A DNA stretch of 5,829 nucleotides from Bacteroidota bacterium (lineage in GTDB: Bacteria > Bacteroidota > Ignavibacteria > SZUA-365 > JAADGX01). Of this stretch, positions 1 through 5,703 are shown piece after piece. Under the pieces are notes generated by a model. That model worked only from the letters and a program-made list of their open reading frames with translations. It searched no databases and was not told the DNA's origin. The translations under genes and the position numbers were made by a program. How positions within the stretch are numbered: position 1 is the first letter of the stretch; the number at the start of each line of letters is the position of its first letter. The stretch spans positions 1 to 5,829 of the forward strand of contig JALUUP010000500.1 of assembly GCA_027021285.1 (NCBI GenBank), written 5' to 3'.

Positions 1-1
1 G

Positions 2-727
2 CTCGCGCACACGCGGCAACCGGTTGACGTGTCCCGGCGGTTGTTGATGACCACGGCGGTGTCCGGCCTGGCCGCCATTCCCCTGATGCGGGCGGAAGCG
101 GGACTGAAAAAGGGGAACGATCCGTCGCTGGTGCGTCCTCCCGGCGCGGTCGGCGAGGAAGCCTTCCTGTCCCGGTGCGTGCGATGCGGCGAGTGCATGA
201 ACGTGTGCCCCAACAACGCCCTCCACCCCACGCTGTTCCAGGCGGGCCTGGAAGGACTGTGGTCGCCCATGCTGGTGCCGCGCATCGGGTACTGCGAACC
301 CACCTGCGTTCTCTGTGGGCAGGTCTGTCCCACCGGGGCCATCGACGAAATCACGCCGCGGGAAAAAGCGTGGGTGCCGGTAGCGGGTCAGAAAAAGACG
401 GACAATCCCCCGCTACGGATCGGTCTCGCTTTTTACGACTTCGGGCGCTGCCTGCCGTGGGCCATGGCGACCGAGTGCATCGTGTGCGAAGAGTGGTGTC
501 CCACCACCCCGAAGTCCATTTATTTCGAAGAAGTGGAAATCCAGGACAGCAAGGGGGAGTGGAAGCTCCTCAAGCGGCCGCACGTCGATCCCGCCCTGTG
601 CGTGGGATGCGGCGCATGCACGTATGCCTGCCCTGTCAAGGGCGATCCGGCGATTTACATCACCAGCGTGGGTGAAACCCGGAACCCAAACAACGCCATC
701 TTGTTGAAGAAAAGAAGCAAATCATGA
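2..727 (+). CDS. NapG/MauM-like polyferredoxin with four [4Fe-4S] clusters, 5'-partial (possible C-terminal half of a NapH-NapG-type fusion)
   Basis: Iron-sulfur electron-transfer protein. Numbering from the in-frame GTG at position 29, sixteen cysteines form four clusters: C50/C53/C56/C60, C89/C93/C96/C100, C141/C150/C153/C157 and C191/C194/C197/C201. Each last cysteine is followed by Pro. The spacings (CxxCxxCxxxCP, Cx3CxxCxxxCP, Cx8CxxCxxxCP, CxxCxxCxxxCP) match the NapG/MauM arrangement. NapG-type proteins pass electrons from quinol via membrane NapH to a periplasmic partner. The frame stays open from 29 back to the window edge, reading LAHTRQPVDV before SRRLLM, and no Shine-Dalgarno site precedes the GTG. 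I therefore treat the gene as 5'-partial. The SRR plus hydrophobic stretch (residues 2-20) may be a Tat-like signal, or the linker and helix joining a NapH-like half to this half. The TGA stop overlaps the next ATG (ATGA), which suggests translational coupling. The physiological partner is unknown. Confidence 0.85.
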   Translation, partial: LAHTRQPVDVSRRLLMTTAVSGLAAIPLMRAEAGLKKGNDPSLVRPPGAVGEEAFLSRCVRCGECMNVCPNNALHPTLFQAGLEGLWSPMLVPRIGYCEPTCVLCGQVCPTGAIDEITPREKAWVPVAGQKKTDNPPLRIGLAFYDFGRCLPWAMATECIVCEEWCPTTPKSIYFEEVEIQDSKGEWKLLKRPHVDPALCVGCGACTYACPVKGDPAIYITSVGETRNPNNAILLKKRSKS

Positions 728-1611
728 AACGACACATTTCCATACTCGGATGTCTCTTCCTGCTCGCTGTCGCCGCCAATTCCGCGCCACCGGACATCCG
801 CTCCCTGCTGCCGAAAAACAACGAGGTCAAGGGCTGGGTGCGCGACGGCAAGGTCCGTGTTTTCTCTCACGATGAGCTGTGGGAGTACATCGACGGCGGA
901 GCCGACGTGTACCTCGATTACGGTTTCCGGAAAGTCGCCGCCGTGGATATGAAAAACGGTTCCAGGACCATCACACTCGACATTTACGACATGAAAAAGC
1001 TCGAAGGCGCGTTCGGCATGTACGCGCGCGAACGGTCGCCGGGCTACAAATTCATCAAGATCGGCGCGGAGGGCTACCGCGAGGGTGTGGCGCTGAACTT
1101 CTACCAATCCCGGTACTACGTCAAGCTCACGGCCTTTTCCGACGATGCCGTCACCCGAAAGGCCCTCACCAGGTTGGCGGGAGTGGTTTCGAAAAACATC
1201 GGCTCCGGAAAAAAGCCGCCTGCCCTGCTGTCCCTCTTCCCGCCCAAGGGAATGAAAAAGCACACCGAGACCTACGAAGCAAAGCGGTTCCTCGGCTCCA
1301 CGGCGCTGCGAGGCTCCTTCACGGCCAAGTACCAACGCCGGGGCGCGAAATTCACCGCCTTCATTTGCCGCGCAAAATCCGCCGCCCGCGCAAAATCGCG
1401 TCTCAACAGCTTCCGTCCCAAACTCTCCGGCCGGGGCTCCCTCGACGATCTCGTACAAGACCTCGGCGACCAGATCCTCACCGGCCGTGTCAAATCAGGC
1501 GACGTGGTCCTGGTACGAAAAGGCGCGTACATTCTCGGCATCGTTCCCGCTCCGAAGTCCAGGACGACAACGACCTTCATGAAAAAATTCCTGGCCAGGA
1601 TCGGGAAATAA
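724..1611 (+). CDS. Secreted DUF6599-family protein
   Basis: Protein of 295 residues, function unknown. Residues 1-21 are a clear Sec signal peptide: a basic MKRH start, a hydrophobic core at about 5-18, and an Ala-Asn-Ser-Ala site before Pro-Pro. There is no lipobox, so a soluble periplasmic protein is expected. The stretch LWEYIDGGADVYLDYGF (residues 52-68) is the hallmark of the family I recall as DUF6599. Further conserved-looking parts are the LDIYDM...GAFGMYARER segment (85-104), the LFPPKGM segment (171-177) and a C-terminal GDVVLVRKGAYILGIV segment (259-274). The ATG overlaps the stop of the polyferredoxin gene by four bases and has only a weak purine-rich upstream stretch, so translation is probably coupled. 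From memory, such proteins often sit next to polyferredoxin genes, so a role in assembly of, or as a partner for, that membrane redox complex is possible. That role is inferred, not shown. Confidence 0.85.
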   Translation: MKRHISILGCLFLLAVAANSAPPDIRSLLPKNNEVKGWVRDGKVRVFSHDELWEYIDGGADVYLDYGFRKVAAVDMKNGSRTITLDIYDMKKLEGAFGMYARERSPGYKFIKIGAEGYREGVALNFYQSRYYVKLTAFSDDAVTRKALTRLAGVVSKNIGSGKKPPALLSLFPPKGMKKHTETYEAKRFLGSTALRGSFTAKYQRRGAKFTAFICRAKSAARAKSRLNSFRPKLSGRGSLDDLVQDLGDQILTGRVKSGDVVLVRKGAYILGIVPAPKSRTTTTFMKKFLARIGK

Positions 1612-1667
1612 TTTCGAGTCGCTTCCCCACCCAAGGTCAACCTGTTGCCGGTAAAACACTGGTATCA

Positions 1668-1712
1668 TTATTCATGAAAATTTAAAATCAGATTTTACAT
1701 TTTCATGAATAA
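1668..1712. repeat. 45-base near-perfect palindrome with two TTCATGAA boxes
   Basis: The outer arms TTATTCATGAAAAT (1668-1681) and ATTTTCATGAATAA (1699-1712) are exact reverse complements over 14 bases. The inner arms TAAAATC (1683-1689) and GATTTTA (1691-1697) add seven more pairs. The only breaks are a T/C mismatch at 1682/1698 and the central A at 1690. Each outer arm contains the smaller palindrome TTCATGAA, at 1671-1678 and 1702-1709, spaced 31 bases, close to three helical turns. It lies 57 bases after the DUF6599 stop and about 290 bases before sqr. It could be a double operator for a dimeric regulator, a cruciform, or an mRNA 3'-end hairpin. No T-tract follows, so a classical terminator is less likely. 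Confidence 0.8.
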
Positions 1713-1899
1713 CCTGACGTCCAGCCGCTGTCGCTCCATTTTTCAAAAATAATTTAACGTTGTCCTCATTTTTCCGAATCCAATAGAGGATATCTGCATC
1801 TAATTACTTGAAGACAGGACGATATTACGTTTCGTCACGGAAAAAAGAGAAACCGAAGCACCTGGAGCGATGCACTCATCGTTGAAACACAAATCTTCT
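1713..1899 (+). other. AT-rich non-coding region, possible sqr leader and promoter
   Basis: No convincing coding sequence was seen on either strand. Contents: a short palindrome ATTTTT-C-AAAAAT (1738-1750); a weak -10-like TCTAAT at 1799-1804 without a good -35 at 16-18 bases; a weak TTGTCC (1760-1765) with AATAGA (1782-1787) at 16-base spacing; and a stem-loop AGCGATG-CACT-CATCGTT (1866-1883) of seven pairs with one G-U. I could not match it to a known riboswitch class from motif memory. If transcription starts near 1790-1811, the sqr mRNA would have a leader of roughly 190-210 bases that includes the terminator-like hairpin at 1900-1934. Confidence 0.35.
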
Positions 1900-1934
1900 C
1901 CCGCCTTTCCCAAGGAAAGCGCGGGTGTCTTTTT
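1900..1934 (+). terminator. Intrinsic terminator-like hairpin upstream of sqr
   Basis: CCCGC and CTTTCC (1900-1910) pair with GGAAAG and GCGGG (1914-1919, 1921-1925). The stem has 11 pairs with one bulged C at 1920 and a CAA loop, and is followed by TGTCTTTTT (1926-1934). This is a good Rho-independent terminator facing plus, only 66 bases upstream of the sqr ATG and 288 bases after the DUF6599 stop. It may end read-through from the upstream genes or an unseen small RNA, or act as an attenuator in the sqr leader. Confidence 0.75.
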
Positions 1935-2000
1935 ATCAGGATCGATCGTTCCTGGTTTTTTATTTCGACAAACCCATAACAAAGGATTTTGCGGCAGTTT

Positions 2001-3230
2001 ATGAAGAAATTACTCATTCTCGGCGCCGGTACAGCCGGAACCATGATGCTGAACAAGCTGGCTCCCGTTCTCGAACGCGACGAATGGGAAATCACCATCG
2101 TCGATCAGTACGAAACCCACTACTACCAACCCGGATTCCTGTTTATCCCATTCGGGATTTACACCAGGCGCGACGTGATCAAGCCGAAGCGGGATTTTTT
2201 CCCGCCGGGCGTCAACGTCGTTTTTTCGACGATCGACGTCATCGAACCGGAGCAGAACCGCGTCCGGCTGGAAAACGGAAAACTCCTTCCGTACGACTAT
2301 CTCATCGTCGCCACGGGGAGCAAGATCAATCCCGGCGAAACCGAGGGTATGCTCGACGGCGGCTGGCGAAAGAATATCTTCGATTTTTACACGGTGGAAG
2401 GCGCCTGCGCCCTGCAGCACTTTTTCAAGTACTGGGAAGGCGGCAAACTGGTGCTCAACATCACGGAAATGCCCATCAAGTGCCCGGTGGCGCCCCTGGA
2501 ATTCGTGTTCCTTGCCGACTGGTGGTTCACGGAACAAGGCTTGCGCGACAAGGTGGACATCAGCTTCGTCACACCTCTGCCCGGCGCGTTCACCAAGCCC
2601 CGCGCATCGCAGGTCTTCGGCGACTTCCTGGACAAGAAGAACATCCGCCTCGTGCCGGAATTCAACATCGCCCGCGTGGACGCGGAAAACAACAAGATCG
2701 TTTCCTGGGACGAGCAGGAAGTCGAGTACGACGTCCTGGTGACCATCCCCACCAACATGGGCGACGAGCTGATCGCGCGCTCCGGCATGGGCGACGAGTT
2801 GAACTTCATCCCCACCGACAAACACACGCTCCGGTCCAAGAGCTGGGACAACATCTTCGTCATCGGCGACGCCACCGATCTGCCCAGCTCCAAGGCGGGT
2901 TCTGTCGCACACTTCGAGTCCGACATCCTTTTCGAGAACTTCCTGAGCGCCGTGGAAGGCCGCCGCTTGCGGGCGAAGTTCGACGGCCATGCCAATTGCT
3001 ACATCGAGTCGGGATTCGGAAAAGGCATCCTGATCGACTTCAATTACGATACCGAACCCCTGCCCGGAAAGTATCCCCTGCCGGGCGTGGGACCGTTTTC
3101 ACTGCTCGAAGAAACCAAGATGAATCACTACGGGAAAATCATGTTCCGGTGGATGTACTGGAACTTGCTCCTGAAAGGAGCGGAACTCCCCATCGAACCG
3201 CAGATGCTCATGGCAGGAAAGAGGAGCTGA
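2001..3230 (+). CDS. sqr: Sulfide:quinone oxidoreductase (FAD-dependent)
   Basis: Membrane-associated flavoprotein of 409 residues that would oxidise sulfide to sulfane sulfur and reduce quinone. The N-terminal GAGTAG (residues 8-13) is the FAD Rossmann motif, with the acidic strand end at D35. The second flavin motif is VIGDATDLPSSKAG (287-300), and ATGS (104-107) is typical of the disulfide reductase fold. Three cysteines are present: C136, C161 in KCPVAP, and C333 in NCYIESG. C161 and C333 fit the catalytic pair of SQR, and C136 may be the third cysteine of classical SQRs. The C-terminal KIMFRWMYWNLLLKG (379-393) looks like the amphipathic membrane-anchoring helix. ATG 2001 is chosen because MKKLLILGAGTAGT is the usual family start. 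The only purine-rich site, AAAGGA (1981-1986), is 14 bases away, so initiation may be weak or regulated. It is first in an operon with three sulfur-related genes. The exact SQR subtype is not assigned; another FAD-dependent quinone reductase is a less likely alternative. Confidence 0.9.
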   Translation: MKKLLILGAGTAGTMMLNKLAPVLERDEWEITIVDQYETHYYQPGFLFIPFGIYTRRDVIKPKRDFFPPGVNVVFSTIDVIEPEQNRVRLENGKLLPYDYLIVATGSKINPGETEGMLDGGWRKNIFDFYTVEGACALQHFFKYWEGGKLVLNITEMPIKCPVAPLEFVFLADWWFTEQGLRDKVDISFVTPLPGAFTKPRASQVFGDFLDKKNIRLVPEFNIARVDAENNKIVSWDEQEVEYDVLVTIPTNMGDELIARSGMGDELNFIPTDKHTLRSKSWDNIFVIGDATDLPSSKAGSVAHFESDILFENFLSAVEGRRLRAKFDGHANCYIESGFGKGILIDFNYDTEPLPGKYPLPGVGPFSLLEETKMNHYGKIMFRWMYWNLLLKGAELPIEPQMLMAGKRS

Positions 3231-3231
3231 C

Positions 3232-3909
3232 ATGAACGACGCAACCATTGAAGCCCAGTTACAAGCCATCCAACGGAAACTGGACGATATTTCCGAGGAG
3301 CTGGCGGTGGCGCGCAAGCAGCGGCAGGAAATGCAGGAGCTGAAAGAGGATCTCACCATTATCGCAAAGGACATGTTCAACACCGCCGTGGAGGAACTCG
3401 AGGACGTCGCCCCCTTCATCCGCACAGGGGATTTCCTGCACCTGGTCAAGAAGATCCTGCGCAACACCAACAACATCACCGGCGCAATCTCGAAGCTGGA
3501 GAGCGCGCTCGACTTCATCGAGGATGCCCGGCCCGTCGGGAAAGAACTGTTCAACGACGCGCTGGAAAAACTCGACGAGTTCGACCGCAAGGGCTACTTC
3601 AAGTTCTTCGAAGCGTCGCTCGAAATCGTTGACAACGTGGTTACGCACTTCACCGTCGAGGACGTGCGCCTGCTCGCCGACAACATCGTTACCATCCTCG
3701 AAACGGTGAAAAATTTGACACAGCCGGAAATGCTCCAGGCCCTCAACAACGGCCTGAACGTGTACCAGAACCTCGACCCGAGGAACGTTCCCGAGTACAC
3801 CGTGCTCAAAGCGTTCAGGGAGTTGCATACTCCCGAAATGCGGCGTGGAATCGGGTTCATCATTTCATTCCTCAAAAACGTTACCGTAGAACAAACCCAA
3901 GCAGCATAA
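3232..3909 (+). CDS. DUF1641 protein, SQR-associated
   Basis: Helical protein of 225 residues that I place in DUF1641. Such proteins are known mainly as neighbours of SQR or formate dehydrogenase genes, and no biochemical role is established as far as I know. Residues 1-45 are strongly heptad-like and charged and predict a coiled coil. The rest is a run of amphipathic helices. The part most typical of the domain is NIVTILETVKNLTQPEMLQA (151-170), followed by the PEMRRGIGFIISFLKNV segment (201-217). There are no cysteines and no signal peptide or clear transmembrane helix, so it is not a sulfur carrier and is probably cytoplasmic. It starts one base after the sqr stop, with GAGGAG (3221-3226) inside the end of sqr at five-base spacing, so the two are tightly co-expressed. 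A scaffold or membrane-docking role for SQR is inferred from this context only. Confidence 0.85.
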   Translation: MNDATIEAQLQAIQRKLDDISEELAVARKQRQEMQELKEDLTIIAKDMFNTAVEELEDVAPFIRTGDFLHLVKKILRNTNNITGAISKLESALDFIEDARPVGKELFNDALEKLDEFDRKGYFKFFEASLEIVDNVVTHFTVEDVRLLADNIVTILETVKNLTQPEMLQALNNGLNVYQNLDPRNVPEYTVLKAFRELHTPEMRRGIGFIISFLKNVTVEQTQAA

Positions 3910-3939
3910 AGCAAAGAACACCAGAAGGAGAATTAAAAC

Positions 3940-4257
3940 ATGCCACAACGTGAAATAGCCGGAACAATGATCGATTTCGATGATGAAGGCTTCATGACCG
4001 ATCACACCCAATGGAACGAGGACATTGCCCGCGTCCTGGCCAAGGAAGAAGGCATCGAGGAATTGACCGACCGTCACATGGCGGTGATCAACTTCATGCG
4101 AAAGGAATTCGAGGAGAAGGGCACCGGCCCGTCAATCCGCAGGCTGACCAAGGAAAGCGGCGTTCCAACCAAGGAACTCTACCAGCTCTTCCCCAAGGGA
4201 CCGGCCAAGAAGGCCGCCCGTATCGCCGGTATCAAGAAGCCGCAGGGCTGCGTCTAA
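3940..4257 (+). CDS. DsrC/TusE-family sulfur relay protein lacking CysB
   Basis: Small cytoplasmic protein of 105 residues, the same length as canonical DsrC. Family marks are DEGFMTDHTQWNEDIARVLA (15-34), an HMAVINFMRKEF helix (46-57), GTGPSIRRLTK (61-71) and the C-terminal LFPKGPAKKAARIAGIKKP run (83-101) ending in QGCV. The penultimate Cys104 (CysA), on the flexible arm, is present. The position of CysB in DsrC, residue 93, is Ala here, and Cys104 is the only cysteine in the protein. Without CysB it cannot form the CysA-CysB trisulfide made with DsrAB. It should instead resemble TusE-type carriers, holding a persulfide on one cysteine, or a regulatory homologue. AGAAGGAG (3923-3930) lies nine bases before the ATG. 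It sits between DUF1641 and dsrE2, and DsrE-type proteins are known partners of DsrC/TusE, which supports a sulfur relay from SQR. The name dsrC or tusE is not resolved. Confidence 0.9.
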   Translation: MPQREIAGTMIDFDDEGFMTDHTQWNEDIARVLAKEEGIEELTDRHMAVINFMRKEFEEKGTGPSIRRLTKESGVPTKELYQLFPKGPAKKAARIAGIKKPQGCV

Positions 4258-4287
4258 TACACACACTAACCGCACCAAGGAGAAACC

Positions 4288-4755
4288 ATGCCTGAGCCGA
4301 TCGAAAAAGTATCCATTGTCATTTCCAAGGGATCGCTGGAAGGAGTGTATCCCGGCCTCATCATGGCCAACGGCGCCCGGATGGAAGGCATCGACGCTAT
4401 GCTGTTCTTCACGTTTTTCGGGTTGGATGCGATCACGAAAAAACGGATGAACAACCTCAAGGTGGCGACCGTCGGAAACCCCGCCATGCACATGCCCAGC
4501 GTCATCGGAATGCTCCCCGGCATGTCGGCCTTCGCCACCTCCATGATGAAAAAAGAGATGGAGAAACTGGACATTCCCCCGGTGGACGAGTTTATCGAGA
4601 TGATCCACGATTCCGGCGCCGGAATTTACGCGTGTAAGGCTGCCATGGATATGTTCCATCTCAAGAGGGAAGACCTCTGCGACCCGGTGGACGGAATTCT
4701 CACCGTCGGTGAGTTTTACGAAAAATCCGCGGGAGCGCAGATCATCTTCACCTGA
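4288..4755 (+). CDS. dsrE2: DsrE2-like (DsrE/DsrF/DrsH family) sulfurtransferase
   Basis: Protein of 155 residues with the DsrE-like fold. It opens with VSIVISKGSLEGVYPGLIMA (8-27), followed by GARMEGIDAMLFFTFFGLDAI (29-49). The hydrophobic MPSVIGMLPGMSAFATSMM stretch (69-87) is the segment for which DsrE2 proteins are considered membrane-prone. The active-site region is GIYACKAAMDMF (112-123) with Cys116, followed by Cys131 in LCDPVDGILTVGEFYEKSAG. Both are good candidates for persulfide carriage. Family members move sulfane sulfur together with TusA, rhodanese or DsrC/TusE proteins; no tusA or rhodanese gene is in this window. AAGGAG (4277-4282) stands five bases before the ATG and 20 bases after the dsrC-like stop. 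It is the last gene of the sqr operon and is followed by a strong terminator. Family placement is firm; its donor and acceptor are inferred from neighbours. Confidence 0.9.
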   Translation: MPEPIEKVSIVISKGSLEGVYPGLIMANGARMEGIDAMLFFTFFGLDAITKKRMNNLKVATVGNPAMHMPSVIGMLPGMSAFATSMMKKEMEKLDIPPVDEFIEMIHDSGAGIYACKAAMDMFHLKREDLCDPVDGILTVGEFYEKSAGAQIIFT

Positions 4756-4780
4756 TTCACATGATCCCCACCTGCAGGAA

Positions 4781-4823
4781 GGGATCACCGGACCGGCACA
4801 GCGCCGTCCCGGGGTCCCTTTTT
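4781..4823 (+). terminator. Intrinsic terminator of the sqr operon
   Basis: The arm starting GGGATCACCGG (4781) pairs with the arm ending CCCGGGGTCCC (4818). The stem has about 15 pairs, one of them a G-U wobble, with single-base bulges at 4787, 4794 and 4808 and a five-base loop at 4798-4802. TTTTT (4819-4823) and further T-rich sequence follow. It lies 25 bases after the dsrE2 stop. On the minus strand no T-tract follows the hairpin, so it should act mainly in the plus direction. An alternative stem, TGATCCC (4762-4768) with GGGATCA (4781-4787), would compete for its 5' arm. Confidence 0.8.
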
Positions 4824-4851
4824 CATTTTCCTTAAGCCCCGGCTTACATTC

Positions 4852-5601
4852 TTACACAGTCGCCCGGCCGGTTTTCTTCTGGATCATTTCACCGGCGTAC
4901 GCCCCGATGAGCGTCACCACGATTCCAATGATGACACCGACGAGTTTCGTTTTGCCCCAGACCGGGACGAGCGTGAGAGCCACGATGTCAATGTCCAGGA
5001 TGACCGTCAGGAAGCCGGCCACCGCTCCCTCGCGAATCGTCACTCCCGGCGACTTCCAACCAACCACCAGACCGGTAAGAAAAAGACCCACGATAAACGC
5101 CCACATGACGAGCGTGAATTGCGCGCCGAGAAGGATCGCGATAAAACTGGCCTTTACCATGCTGATCGTCACGCCGATAACCATCCCGCACAATATCCAG
5201 GACCACTGAAGGTATTCCTGCGCCCCACTCGCCGGTACCCTGGAACCCTGGAGCAATTCACCGACCCATGCCCCAACCCACGTCAGGATAAAACCGTTAC
5301 ACATGACGAGCGCCATGTCGGACATGGAGAGGGCTTTGAAGCCTTTCAGTTCCAGCCCTCTCAGAACGAAGAAACTGACTACGGCCACAGCCGCAGCCGC
5401 CAATCCCGGCTCCATGATCGTTCTCTCCTTCGATGCCAGCGCGGCCACGACACCCATGATAATAAAGCCGGACAGGACGCCCATCACAGGCAGACGCGGC
5501 GTGGCGAAAAAGGATCCGCTGAAGTACCCGATCCCGATAACAAACACCAGTCCCGTCAACAACGCCAGGACAGCCGTTAGAAAATGGAACGATTTACCCA
5601 T
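4852..5601 (-). CDS. Polytopic membrane protein with internal duplication, function unknown
   Basis: I do not recognise a characterised family. The protein has 249 residues, mostly hydrophobic, with about eight membrane segments: roughly 7-27, 37-56, 64-82, 96-115, 133-150, 160-182, 192-214 and 219-237. It consists of two similar halves. GFIIMGVVAALASKERTIMEPG (45-66) matches GLFLTGLVVGWKSPGVTIREG (172-192) at an offset of 127, aligning G45/G172, G50/G177, S57/S184, T61/T188, I62/I189 and E64/E191. GAWVGELLQ (110-118) matches GAYAGEMIQ (233-241). The repeated loop S-x3-T-I-x-E and the G-A-aromatic-x-G-E helix end are the likely functional sites. The start is firm: AAGGAGG (5606-5612 on the complement) lies four bases before the ATG. 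The gene converges on the sqr operon and is not part of it. A small transporter or a stress or cell-envelope membrane protein are both possible; no substrate can be proposed. Confidence 0.85.
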   Translation of the reverse strand: MGKSFHFLTAVLALLTGLVFVIGIGYFSGSFFATPRLPVMGVLSGFIIMGVVAALASKERTIMEPGLAAAAVAVVSFFVLRGLELKGFKALSMSDMALVMCNGFILTWVGAWVGELLQGSRVPASGAQEYLQWSWILCGMVIGVTISMVKASFIAILLGAQFTLVMWAFIVGLFLTGLVVGWKSPGVTIREGAVAGFLTVILDIDIVALTLVPVWGKTKLVGVIIGIVVTLIGAYAGEMIQKKTGRATV

Positions 5602-5658
5602 AATGCCTCCTTGATGATTATGGATAATGATACTTACTTCTGGTTCACTCGCTCTGTC

Positions 5659-5687
5659 AATATTGCAAGATGAGAGGTTATAGTCAA
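5659..5687 (-). promoter_or_regulatory. Candidate sigma70 promoter of the membrane-protein gene
   Basis: Read on the minus strand, TTGACT (complement of 5682-5687) and AATATT (5659-5664) are 17 bases apart. This is a 5/6 match to the -35 and 4/6 to the -10 consensus. Transcription would start near 5650, about 50 bases before the ATG at 5601. A second, perfect -35 hexamer TTGACA (complement of 5655-5660) overlaps the first -10 but has only a weak TAAGTA as -10. Not proven. Confidence 0.4.
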
Positions 5688-5703
5688 CATGAATCGACGA
5701 AAG

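Noticed and set aside
29..31. GTG as the true start of the polyferredoxin gene
   Set aside because: No Shine-Dalgarno site precedes it and the frame is open to the window edge with linker-like residues. It remains possible if this is a stand-alone NapG-like protein with a Tat signal.
655..1458. Long open frame on the minus strand opposite the DUF6599 gene
   Set aside because: The plus frame has a signal peptide and family motifs. The minus frame is a high-GC shadow without recognisable domains.
1800..1982. Short minus-strand open frame in the gap before sqr
   Set aside because: It crosses the terminator hairpin, and I saw no recognisable motif in the 60-residue product.
1989..1991. In-frame TTG as the start of sqr
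   Set aside because: Spacing to AAAGGA is only two bases, and the family normally begins at MKKLLILGAG, encoded from ATG 2001.
2010..2990. Long minus-strand open frame opposite sqr
   Set aside because: The plus frame carries FAD motifs and the SQR cysteines. The minus protein has no coherent motifs.
4833..4846. Small palindrome TAAGCCCCGGCTTA as a terminator for the minus-strand gene
   Set aside because: The stem is short with a tiny loop, and no T-tract follows on the minus strand.
4709..5209. Plus-strand open frame spanning the dsrE2 end, the terminator and the convergent gene
   Set aside because: It overlaps two well-supported genes and a terminator, and its translation is low-complexity Pro/Arg/Thr-rich.
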